In this document: positions 1 through 9,132 of the stretch, piece by piece | How positions within the stretch are numbered: position 1 is the first letter of the stretch | Layout of the letters: every line of letters starts with the position of its first letter | Origin: Symbiodinium natans | Taxonomy: Eukaryota > Sar > Dinophyceae > Suessiales > Symbiodiniaceae | Assembly: GCA_905221605.1 (NCBI GenBank) | Contig: CAJNDS010001402.1 | Location: 226,501-290,500 of the forward strand | Length of the DNA stretch: 64,000 bases | Direction of reading: 5' to 3' | Translations under genes and position numbers: made by a program | Notes under the pieces: model-generated | What the model saw: only the letters and a program-made list of their open reading frames with translations | Told to the model about the DNA's origin: nothing | Databases searched by the model: none

Positions 1-1606
1 AAATCATGCTCTGACCCAGGGCGATGAACACTATCAAGATCACAACGATCTCCATCCACTCGCTGAAGTGCAAGAACTTCCGTGAGCCCCACATGTTGTC
101 TGTGACAAATCCAGCGCCGGCAAAGAAGAGCAGTGCACTCAGAAACGGCTTGGGAAGGTAGTTGAAGTGCTCCACCGTAGTGAAGTAAGCCGCACCGCAG
201 AGCACAGCAAAGATCATACCTGCTCTACGGTCATGTGCATTGCGCATGATGCCATAGCTGATAACATTGAACTTCAGCTGCATGTATCCAGTTGCTGCGC
301 CGCAGCATGCGAGAACGCAGTTGAATATGCCGAAGGTGAGTGCTTCATCGTCGGTAGACACCTTCAGTGGGAGCTTGCTTTCAGTAGCGTGGAGCTTCAG
401 AATGCAGTCCATGGTCGACACGATCAGCATCACGCCAAGATTCGGGAGCGTCGTGGCCCATGCGCTGAAATTGATGTTTATGGTCGAGCCAAGACTGTCC
501 AACCAGACAAGATAGAAGGGCTCGTTCTGCACTTCAGGGAAGAGCCAACCTGCTTCTCGCACCATGGCAGGCGATTGCTCCGTACCAAGCACAATCCCCC
601 AGAAGACGGCCAGCGGAAGCAGCAACCCCAGAGGCATCATGATGGTGGGATTCCCGATGTGCAGGGCCTTGATGAAGTAGAGGGCAATCCCGAAGAAAGC
701 AGCTGTGAAGAACTGCACTGGGTCAAAGTCACAGAACTTGATGGCATAGTAGAAGACCTTGTAGCCAACGCAGGCCAGAAAGGCTTCGGAGATGCTGTAG
801 GGCATGTAGCTGACGTACCTCGTGAGCTTCAGCTTCCCAAGGAGCATCCAGAGGATGGCCAGCAATAAGGTCGAGAAAGCCACTGCAAAGATGGTCGTTG
901 CCCGCAACTGCGCGTGGTAGGACTCGCACTCCTGAGGGTTGGCCATCAGGTGGTCACCCTTACAGAAGTACTTCGTCGGGTCGCTCTTCTTGAGCCGCCT
1001 GCTGGAGCTTGAGTAGCCCTCGAAATCTTCAAGGGCCAGGCTTCGGGTCAGCTCGCTCGAGATGGTGATCACCCAGTCGCCATAGAACACTGCGGGGTTG
1101 AGGTCCGTGCCGCCGATGGCAACTGGAATCCCGGAGAAGACAGACATCAATCCACCACCGATGAAGGATGCTGCCAGGCACATCTTCACACCCAGTGCTC
1201 GATGTGCAGCGTTCCGCTCTTCGCTGAACATTATCATTCCGTACGAACAACACATGCCAAACATCAGCATGTGGTTGATAAGGGCGGAGGCCAGTGCACC
1301 AGCGAAGGAGCTTACCTTTGACTGGTTCTGTTGTTCTGCAGTCTGGTGCTCCTGACCAGCTCCGACTGGCTCCATGAGTGACAGCGGGGTGATCATTCGC
1401 TTCAAGCCCCCCGTGTGGTGAGAGACTTGCTCCAGCGACTGGGCCAAGTTCCGCGTGTCCTCACCATGGATCATGGTGTTCAGGTGCGCGCTCTCCGCCC
1501 GCGCGGCATGTTCGATCTCGTCCACCGCTTTCATGGAACGTGCTGCCATGGACAAGCTTGTCTGAACTCTGGTAGCTGTAAGGCCTGTGAAGCCTGATGA
1601 TGTCAT
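1..1606 (-). CDS. SulP/SLC26-like anion transporter, N-terminal part (runs off left edge)
   Basis: One reading frame stays open from an ATG at 1606 down to base 1 (535 codons) without stop or visible intron; an in-frame TAG lies upstream of the ATG. Residues about 1-95 are a soluble, coiled-coil-like N-terminus. Then come many hydrophobic segments, starting near SSFAGALASALINHMLMFG. Family blocks in order: a SYGMIMF block, GKLKLTRYVSYMP, an AGWLFPEV block, and LPNLGVMLIVSTMD followed by the polar DDEALTFGIFNCVLACCGA block. These match the yeast Ygr125w/Vsb1-like branch of the SulP (SLC26) superfamily, multipass membrane proteins of anion or amino-acid transport in plasma or vacuolar membranes. 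The C-terminal STAS domain expected in the family would lie outside the window. The transported substrate cannot be told. It heads the minus-strand array. Family call is by motif recognition only. Confidence 0.8.
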   Translation of the reverse strand, partial: MTSSGFTGLTATRVQTSLSMAARSMKAVDEIEHAARAESAHLNTMIHGEDTRNLAQSLEQVSHHTGGLKRMITPLSLMEPVGAGQEHQTAEQQNQSKVSSFAGALASALINHMLMFGMCCSYGMIMFSEERNAAHRALGVKMCLAASFIGGGLMSVFSGIPVAIGGTDLNPAVFYGDWVITISSELTRSLALEDFEGYSSSSRRLKKSDPTKYFCKGDHLMANPQECESYHAQLRATTIFAVAFSTLLLAILWMLLGKLKLTRYVSYMPYSISEAFLACVGYKVFYYAIKFCDFDPVQFFTAAFFGIALYFIKALHIGNPTIMMPLGLLLPLAVFWGIVLGTEQSPAMVREAGWLFPEVQNEPFYLVWLDSLGSTININFSAWATTLPNLGVMLIVSTMDCILKLHATESKLPLKVSTDDEALTFGIFNCVLACCGAATGYMQLKFNVISYGIMRNAHDRRAGMIFAVLCGAAYFTTVEHFNYLPKPFLSALLFFAGAGFVTDNMWGSRKFLHFSEWMEIVVILIVFIALGQSMI

Positions 1607-3085
1607 GTCTACTGGCAGGTTGCATAAAGCAGCTACTAAGTTTCTCACAACAAGCGCACAACAATCGGACACATTGAATTCTATGGACTAGCTTGAGCCA
1701 TAGTGGAGTGCACCCTAAAATGGCAAATGTGCCCATGTTCGTCTGGACTCTGTCTTGGGGTACAGTAGTTTTTGCCTTTGCCGAAAGTTCTCTTTGACTG
1801 ATTGAAGCGAGCTCGCGGAAGAAATAAGAAAAATGGCATCAGAAAGGATAGCGTCATGAACAGAGCGGGCTTGCAACTCAAATGACGTCAAGTGCCATGG
1901 CACCACCAGTCACCACCAAACACAAATACTACCATCACCTCGAACACCAGCCGTGATGTGTGCACCCCAACGTCCTGCTCCAGCCCGGACCTTGCAGGAG
2001 GAGGGACAGCCGAGTAAAAGGGCTCCAACACCTTAGCTCCCAGGAAGCAGCTCCCTTGTGGCACGCAGCTGACGTTGCCGGAAGCTTGCATTATGTCTGT
2101 GTAGGCTCGCTCATCTCGCCCTTTGGGAACTGGTGCACTCCAAAGCCCTCTACGGTTTGCAGTGGCTTCCGATGCCCGATACCCGTTTAACACGAACATC
2201 GGCAGTTCAATTCATCGAACCAGCTCAAAGCAGTTCAGAATAGATCAATCCAGCGTCGCCATGAGCTTTGACCCCCTACATGGTCTTCTGACCCGAAGAT
2301 GGCGCCTCCAAAAAACAAAATGCAAGCCACCCGATATCCCAAAAGCTAAAGGGGACCTACCCAGCTACCCAACTCTAGTGCCATAGGTGCCGAAGGCTGC
2401 TGGACATGGACTCTTGCACTACCCAGCTGCACAACAGCTACTGTTCCTTTGCAAAAGCCACTTGCAAGCCAAAGAACTCTGTGAACCCAAGGAATGGCAC
2501 CGTTCTGTTGCATTCCGTTCCGCGGACAGATACGAATACTGGCTCAACATGCCGGGCGATAGATCGACCTTGGGCACCTAAAACCTTAAAGCCTAGACCT
2601 CCCAAACCCCATGCTTCAGAGGCACAGTGCACTCGGCGCGCATCTCCGTGTTGCTCGTTTCTGGCTCTGGCATGCGGAATCATGCGGACTTCGTTCTCCG
2701 TAAGGCGCTTTGCCAAATTGCCAGGTTCCGGTTAACAGATGCATGCCTCGCCTCCATCTCCCTGCATGGGTTGCGGGCTTGGGGCAAATCATGCATCTCC
2801 ACCCTTGAGAAGCACCACTGTGTGCACCCTAGGCTTGCCTTGCACCGTGGGGTTATTGAAAAAAACCGCAGGCGAAGAATATGAAGAATGCGGACGAGGC
2901 AAGCATGCCTGGAACCAGAAACGTGCCTTCCAGCCGTGGCAGTGCACATCGAGCATCGCTCGTTCCCACCACGGAAGCAAGACGAAACGTTTCTACACTA
3001 CATAATTACGAAACAAAAAGGGGCCTGCAGCGGCACAGCCTGCACGATGCGGCCGCTGCAAGCAGGTGCTCTTTCAGACCTATCC
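1607..3085. other. Intergenic stretch between transporter and CCCH gene
   Basis: No convincing gene. Several short open frames on both strands overlap each other and have no recognisable motif. At 1692-1706 the minus strand reads CCACTATGGCTCAAG, which agrees at 13 of 15 positions with the 3' end of the dinoflagellate spliced leader, 86 nt upstream of the transporter ATG; this may be a leader relic or chance. Confidence 0.5.
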
Positions 3086-3895
3086 CTATCCTCTCTTGGA
3101 CCTGGGGCCTCGGTAGCTGCGCTTGGGCTCATCAGGATGGGAGAAGTGGCAGAAACGGCACTCATGGCCACGGCTGCACTGCCCGCGTAAGAACTGCTTG
3201 CAGACATTTTGGCAGCGAGTGCTGTCCCGCGGGTGAAGGCGAGACCCTTCCGAGGGCAGGTCGCGCAGGTCACGTAGACGTGGCGGCGCAGAAGCGGAGC
3301 GGGCAGCTTGCACGGCCAACTCTTCCTGGGCGCTCGTTCCCAACACGGCCACGCCAGAAAAGGATAGCTGTCCATTCTGGCCTTGGCTGGGAGTAAACAC
3401 AAAAATCTCACCTCTTCCACAGTGGTACGATGGATGATCGATGATTGTCAAGGAGAATACATCCTCAGCACTGACGGTGGACGGTTGGCGCACGAGCTGG
3501 TCTTCACCTGCGGTCGTCACAACCACATCACCTGTCTGAAGGCCACCGGCCTGCTCGTGGATCCAAGACCCAGAGCGGCGCACGCGCAAGGGATGGTCAC
3601 TGGTGACTCGGAAGCCCCCACCACCCTGCAAGGAAAAGCCCGCCAACTGTCTACTTGCAGAGCTTTGCAGCAGAACTTCGCACATGCGATTGCCATGCGG
3701 GCCAGCTGCACAACACACACGGCGCAATCTGGCAGCCCACTCGGTTGGCACCAGCAGGTACGTGCCGCAGGGCACGCAATCCTCTGAAACACACGGATCG
3801 GGGGCTGCCTGATCCACTGTGGGGCCTAGGCTGTCGGACTCGATGAGGAGCCACCCGTCTCTTGTGAAGACCTCTTCTTCTGCCATATCTGCCAT
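3086..3895 (-). CDS. Hint-like domain protein with C-terminal CCCH zinc finger
   Basis: A complete 269-codon frame. Residues about 40-170 look like a Hint (hedgehog/intein) fold: Cys40 in CVPCGTYLL as a block-A-like cysteine, TSDHPLRV at 98-105 giving the T-x-x-H motif, GLQTGDVVVTT at 118-128, and VFSLTIIDHPSYHCGRGEIF at 146-164 resembling the closing strand block. The C-terminus carries a CCCH finger, C232-x7-C240-x5-C246-x3-H250, followed by a basic tail, which usually binds RNA. There is no Asn/Ser-type splice block, so protein splicing is unlikely; the Hint-like part may self-cleave or be only structural. No introns are visible. The start is the first ATG of the frame (MADMAEEEVF). The finger call is firm, the Hint call is motif inference. 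Confidence 0.75.
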   Translation of the reverse strand: MADMAEEEVFTRDGWLLIESDSLGPTVDQAAPDPCVSEDCVPCGTYLLVPTEWAARLRRVCCAAGPHGNRMCEVLLQSSASRQLAGFSLQGGGGFRVTSDHPLRVRRSGSWIHEQAGGLQTGDVVVTTAGEDQLVRQPSTVSAEDVFSLTIIDHPSYHCGRGEIFVFTPSQGQNGQLSFSGVAVLGTSAQEELAVQAARSASAPPRLRDLRDLPSEGSRLHPRDSTRCQNVCKQFLRGQCSRGHECRFCHFSHPDEPKRSYRGPRSKRG

Positions 3896-5201
3896 AGGTA
3901 CCGGCTCCTGCTTCGCAATCTCAGCGTCAAGCTGGCCATGCTCCTCGCCAGTTCCATGACGATGCTAGACTTTAGACGTTGTAACACACATAACGCACTC
4001 AGAACATGTGTTCAGCATGCAAGAAATCGAGCAGCTCACTGCTGAAATGCTACCTACAGATTGCAGCAAACTGCTGCCGTCCTGGCAGGAGTCGCTCGCT
4101 TTGGGCGGCTGTTCCGTGGCTTCTGCGGCTCTGCATGCAAAGCCCACCACAGGAATCTCATCAAGGAGCTGCCCTTTCTCCTTGTCAGGGCCGTTATGGT
4201 TCTAGGAGACGTGCTGTCTATGCTGTCATGACATGCAGATGACGTGTCAAAGTTCTTGTTTTGAATGCATTTCTCGCCGGCTATTACATGTAGTTTGTCG
4301 ATTGTAGGAGGGGCTGTTCAACAATCGCCAACAACCCACCAAAGTCTGAACAGTTAGGTAGTTAGGTTCGTAATGTCCCCAAAAATGCATGTGTTTTTCC
4401 CCATTCTCGGGGTGTTTTTCTTCATTCTCGGTCGGCGACGGTTTTGATTTGTATTTTGCCGGTTCGTTTGTTGGGCCTTGGGCCGCCCCGGTCCTCATCC
4501 GAGGGTTCTTAATTCTATTCTACGGGTTTTGGCCAGGGCAGTCTGGGGGGGGGGGGGGGGGGGGGGGGGAGTGGGGGATTGTGGGTTGAGAAAGGGTTCA
4601 AGGTTCAGGCAGAGCTCAGTTGGGTAAAGGTGGGACTGGCAGGGAATAATGGCAGGGTATGGCACGGAAAGGTGGGGAACTGTGGGGAATAGTGGGGAAT
4701 GGTGGGGAAGGGTGGGGAATGGCGGGGAAGGTGGGGAATGGTGGGGAATGGGGGGATGGTGGGGAATGGTGCAAGTGGTGGTAATGCTGGGATGCTGGAG
4801 AATGGTGGACATTTCGGAGGGGCGGAGGGAGGGGTGGAGAGGGGTGGAGAGGGGTGGAGAGGGGTGGAGAGGGGTGGAGAGGGGTGGTGGAGGGCCTCAG
4901 ACGCCTCAGACATAACCGGCACCACTGTGAGAATAAACCTCCAAACCTGGGGGACAAGACAGGCGGAATAGGAAATGGAACTGCTGAATACACTGAACAA
5001 ACCCGCCGAATAAATCCCGAAAAAAACCTGCCAAGTCCTTGACCAGGCCAGGGGAGAATAAGAAAGAAAACCATCAGAACTAAAATAAACACGCAGCCCG
5101 TTCCAGAATCCCAGCACCGCAGGCAGGAAAATAGCACAATCGTGCGCTGATGTCAACGCTTGTGTTTTGAATGTTTAACAGTATTGAAGCCAGCTGCAAC
5201 T
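3896..5201. other. Intergenic stretch with a possible small plus-strand ORF and G-rich repeats
   Basis: A 65-codon plus-strand frame (4008-4205, begins MFSMQEIEQLTAEMLP) has ordinary-looking composition but no recognised motif. The rest holds the G-run and minisatellite described separately. No other gene seen. Confidence 0.4.
4545..4895. repeat. Poly-G run followed by GTGGGGAAT and GGAGAGGGGT minisatellites
   Basis: A run of 25 G (4545-4569) is followed from about 4670 by loosely repeated GTGGGGAATG units and from about 4830 by regular 10-bp AGAGGGGTGG-type units. All frames stay open on the complementary strand, giving spurious proline/serine-rich ORFs. Strong G4-forming potential. Confidence 0.9.
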
Positions 5202-7088
5202 CTAGAATGGCAGGGTCCCAACAAGCCATAGGGCAACAGCTGATGCATTCAATGAGAAACTGGGGCTCAAGAACAGGAAAGTGCCACGAATAGCATACGA
5301 ATGGCTGGCCTTGGCATGAAAAAATAATCTGAATGCTCCGCAGAAGACACTAGAAAGCAAGACTTGCAAATCAAGCTCCTCTTGGCAGGCACCGCTTGGG
5401 ATGGGCACCAACTCGGCGTCTGCGCTTGTGGCGTTTCCCAGAGCCGTGGCGCCTGGAACTTCCAGAGCACCGGGCTCCAGGGCAAGTTGATTGCCGATGG
5501 GAGCACTCTCTTTGAGGTCATGAATCAGGAAGCGGTTGATCACACGGTCTTCAGAGACTTCTCGGAGGCTGAGCTGCATCTCTCCGAAAGCAGCGGCAGC
5601 CTCTTGGCACGAGCTTTCCAGCTTTGCCACCTGGAGACCCAGGGTTGCGAAGTCATCCTCCGCGACGCCCTCGTCCACGTAGAACTGGCAGCATTCCGCC
5701 TCGTCCGCAAGTTCTTCAGCGGCTTCGGCAACGACAGCAAATGCCTCCTCAAGCTTCTCATTGGAGCTGCATGTTGCCCTCAACTTCGCAAGTGCCTCTT
5801 GCAGATGCCCTGCCATGTGCTGGAATCCGGTACTGGTCCGCTCGTGATGTTCGATCTCTTCGGCCCACAACTTGCCAAGCATTCGCTTAAGCACGTGTCT
5901 GCCAGCATAACCGAGCATGCACAGCGCCAAGACCACACCTGAGAGAGCTGCAATAGGTGCCACAGATACCATTGATGTTGACAAGGATCCTATGGCCACC
6001 TGTAGCGAATTCACACTTGCCGTGGCCGCTGCTGCTTGTGAGGCAGCGGTGCTCATGGCCATGTGGGCTGCCGCAGCAGAGGCAGATGCCGCCGAAGCCG
6101 CTGCAGAAGCGGCATCCGATGCGGCCACAGCCACATCCACGCCATGCATTAGAAAGATGTCCAAAATCCCTGCAAGCCCGAGGCTCGTCAGCACGGCTTT
6201 GGGCCCAGCATGCGCACTGGCGCCAGTTGTTGCCACCTCGGCACCTGTAGCACTCTGAAGGGCATGGTTTGCGGATGCGACATCTGCAGCTCGAGCTGCG
6301 GCAGTGGCCTTCGCGGCATCCGCCTGAGCAGCCGCCACATGCGCGGACGCTGCTTTCTCGGTCACAAGCTTCTTGGCAGTTGCATAGGTTGCCTTGGCAG
6401 CACCCATGGCTACTGCCTTGGTCTGGTAGAGGTAGCCAAGGTAGCAAAGTGAACCCACAGAGCCAGCCAAGACAGCTCCGCTGGTCCAGGCTGCAGACTT
6501 CCCGATCAGATCGAAGAGCCAGAACCACCAATCGCGCCTCCCCTGCGTCTGTTGCAGGAGCTCTTGCGATGCCTGGCCGGATTTCTGGCACATTCGTGCA
6601 ACCTTCTCCACCTCAGCGGCAAGCCTCTCAAGCTTCGGTCGCAGCTCAGCAAACTTGCGCTTGAAGTTGGTGGCTCTGCTGGCGATGCGCCGGGCCAGGC
6701 CCTCCATTCGTGCAAGGTCACCCTCTCTTGCGCACTCATGTAGTTGGGCCACATCTTTGGAGATCGCATGCGCTCTGGTGTCCAAGGCCCGAACACTGCA
6801 GATAGGGACATCCTTCAGCAAGTGCCTCAGGGATGCCGCCTCCTCTGAACGGTTGATTTCCATCAGTTTCGCGACGATATCTCGGAACGCAGCAACTTGT
6901 CCAGCAACATTCACCAAGGAGCGGTCCCTCTCCTCGCGCAGGAGGTTCCAGATAGCATTACGTACCCATCTTGGTTGTGAGCTTAGGTGGCTTTCTAGCT
7001 CCACAAAATCCGCATGGAAGTCACTTGGCGGGCTGAGATCTGCCCATGGTGCTGCCTGAAGCATGGGCGCGATTGACAGCTCTTCCAT
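5202..7088 (-). CDS. Alanine-rich membrane-associated coiled-coil protein, family not recognised
   Basis: A continuous 628-codon frame. Residues 1-180 are charged and helical (coiled-coil-like). A hydrophobic segment follows at about 187-220 (WWFWLFDLIGKSAAW onward), then a 130-residue stretch extremely rich in Ala with Lys/Asp/Glu (about 225-370), then a second hydrophobic segment at about 375-396 (VAPIAALSGVVLALCMLG), then another acidic helical domain (about 400-535). The last 60 residues change character (Phe/Ser-rich); the real C-terminus may be spliced and this tail may be intron read-through. I know no characterised homologue; a two-pass membrane or vesicle-shaping protein is a guess. 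CTG/CAG-type triplets lie directly upstream of the ATG. Confidence 0.7.
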   Translation of the reverse strand: MEELSIAPMLQAAPWADLSPPSDFHADFVELESHLSSQPRWVRNAIWNLLREERDRSLVNVAGQVAAFRDIVAKLMEINRSEEAASLRHLLKDVPICSVRALDTRAHAISKDVAQLHECAREGDLARMEGLARRIASRATNFKRKFAELRPKLERLAAEVEKVARMCQKSGQASQELLQQTQGRRDWWFWLFDLIGKSAAWTSGAVLAGSVGSLCYLGYLYQTKAVAMGAAKATYATAKKLVTEKAASAHVAAAQADAAKATAAARAADVASANHALQSATGAEVATTGASAHAGPKAVLTSLGLAGILDIFLMHGVDVAVAASDAASAAASAASASAAAAHMAMSTAASQAAAATASVNSLQVAIGSLSTSMVSVAPIAALSGVVLALCMLGYAGRHVLKRMLGKLWAEEIEHHERTSTGFQHMAGHLQEALAKLRATCSSNEKLEEAFAVVAEAAEELADEAECCQFYVDEGVAEDDFATLGLQVAKLESSCQEAAAAFGEMQLSLREVSEDRVINRFLIHDLKESAPIGNQLALEPGALEVPGATALGNATSADAELVPIPSGACQEELDLQVLLSSVFCGAFRLFFHAKASHSYAIRGTFLFLSPSFSLNASAVALWLVGTLPF

Positions 7089-7420
7089 GAGGCCAACACC
7101 GAACCTCTACTTGCAGCTTTTGCAGCTGTTGCCGCTGTTGCAGCTGTTGCAGCTTGCACTACGGGACCTTCCAGGCTTCCTCGAGCCAAAAGGCTCGGCA
7201 GAGCAAGCTCAAACCATTCGAACACGACAGTTCGGGCAAAACTGGTCGAAGGCCCAAAGAAAGGAATCGAATCTAAGAACCCCTCAGGGTGCACAACAGC
7301 CTGCACCAGAACATGTGTGGAACCGCGTCATCCTACACAACACTGCATGACGATGGCACTATGCTCTTGTGGCCCTGGCGTAACCAAGGTTGACGATCGG
7401 CCACCACATCGTAAAGAACA

Positions 7421-8063
7421 TCACCCGTCTCTTATTGTCTGTTCTTGAAGCACCAGGCGTGCTTGGCTGTCAAGTCCAAGCTTCAACTGCTTCAGGCATG
7501 AGCTGCACGTTGTGGCTGCTTGGGCGTTTACACCTCTGAGTGCAAAAGCTGCCAAATCGCAAAGCCTGCGGTCTGAGTCATCTGGTGGGGCAACACTTGC
7601 TCTGCTGAGGCGGTCTTTCGCCATTCCTGCGACGCAACTTCACTAAGTTGTGCAGAAACGCAGAGCATCTTGCTCCACAGCTCTGCAACGCTGGTCGCTG
7701 TCGCATCGCGAAGCACCAGTGATGAGCTTCGTCAGGAAAAAGTGGAGATCTCGCAGCAATTCGTTCCAGGCTAGAGCTTTATGATCATGGTGGTGATGGT
7801 GATGATGACCCCTCGACATCAGCCTCCACAAATCCCTCAGCGAGCCCCGGTTCATTAACCGGCTACGCGCTCCAGGACGCAAGTGGTGCGAGCTTAGCGC
7901 GCAGACCTCGAAACTCGCTTGTTCTGGGATAAGCCACACGCAACGACAGTAATGCAGCAACAACACGCAAAGCTCTCTGAGACGCAGGCTGCGAGCCGGT
8001 GCCTTGTAGCACGGTCCAGTTGCCGCAAGTATATCTCATCACGCGGCTCCAGCAAAACTGAGT
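7421..8063 (-). CDS. 3' exons of an unrecognised gene, ending at 7421
   Basis: Last exon 7421-7486 (LKLGLDSQARLVLQEQTIRD then TGA), joined by a 47-nt GT-AG intron to exon 7534-7726 (64 codons, includes ATSVAELWSKMLCVSAQLSE and FAIWQLLHSE). The acceptor of that exon is preceded by a good pyrimidine tract (CTCCACTTTTTCCTGACGAAG). A further exon near 8063 to about 8000 carries EPRDEIYLRQLDRAT; its borders are less certain, but a GC donor after CTACAAG would keep phase. Phases of the last two exons fit exactly. These may be the end of the gene whose exons lie at 9.1-16.3 kb, or a separate gene. No family recognised. Confidence 0.55.
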
Positions 8064-9132
8064 AAGACTGAGCGCACGACGCGGCGAGGCTGTCGGACCT
8101 CGTCGAGCATCGCGGTGCTCGGCCTGATGCTGAGGTGAAGCGATGTGAGCATGAAGCGAAGCCTTGCAGACTCACACCTGCCAAGCGGAGCAAGCACCCA
8201 GAAAACAGCTCAACAGCCCCGACATCATTTGGTCAGTTCTCCAAACGATGTTCAATGTTCGGGTGCCTACTCAAAGACGGCATTTACATCTGGGGTCCTA
8301 ACGAAAAGCAAGATCACTAACATAGCACTCCAACCAGAGCCTGACGAGCCACGTGCCCAGGCTGGACGCTTGAAACTTAAAACTTTCAATCTGTGAAAGG
8401 AAAGCCCGCCCCCTAACCCCGAAGGTTTCTTGTTCGATCATCCGCACCCCTACAGCTAACCGATCTGGAGATACCCTCCCGCTTTCGGACCAAAAGGGGG
8501 CTCTCTGTCGGCTCTGTTTTTGAAGTTGAGGGATGCTCGGATACTCGGGACTTTCGGCGGGCGTCTTTGGGAATGGGCAATCAGGGACACTGCGCCGGAC
8601 TCTTTGCGGGTTTACAACCCTACACACCCGAAACGCTGTAAACCCCATTGCCTACATCCGTAGAATACTTGGCGCAGAAAGGCACCTCGCGGAGGGGCGG
8701 AAGCTTCTCGGAGGCACCTAAGCGGCTGTTGGCCTCGGACATCGAGCTTTGAAGGTTTGGGATTTGGGGGTTGAAGGGCTTTCGAATTGGAGGGTCTCAG
8801 GATGAAAGGCCGTGGGAACGCTTTCTCCCTGCTTGATCCCCCTCACAGAACCTGCAGCATCAACCCGAAAAACCTTCGCCTAAGCACCAAAGCTCTAAAG
8901 TTCAAGAGATCCCGAAATCCCGAGCAACCCAAAAGACGCTTGAACCCCGAATCTGCCCAGGAAGGGGCCACGAAGCATGAGCGCCAAAAAAGCATGTGAA
9001 CCAGTGATGAACCGAGGCAGGGGGCTCTCAAGCCAGCCCAACATGGCCGCGTCTGACTTTCAGAACCACTCTCCACGCCCAAAGGCTCAGGAGATATTCA
9101 AGAGGAGGTTGAGGGTTTGAAGTACCCCGGAC
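8064..9132. other. Intron or intergenic sequence
   Basis: No exon recognised. Contains open frames without motifs on both strands. Most likely a long intron of the minus-strand micro-exon gene. Confidence 0.4.

Noticed and set aside
167-868. 233-codon plus-strand ORF
   Set aside because: Antisense shadow of the SulP-like gene, which has the family motifs.
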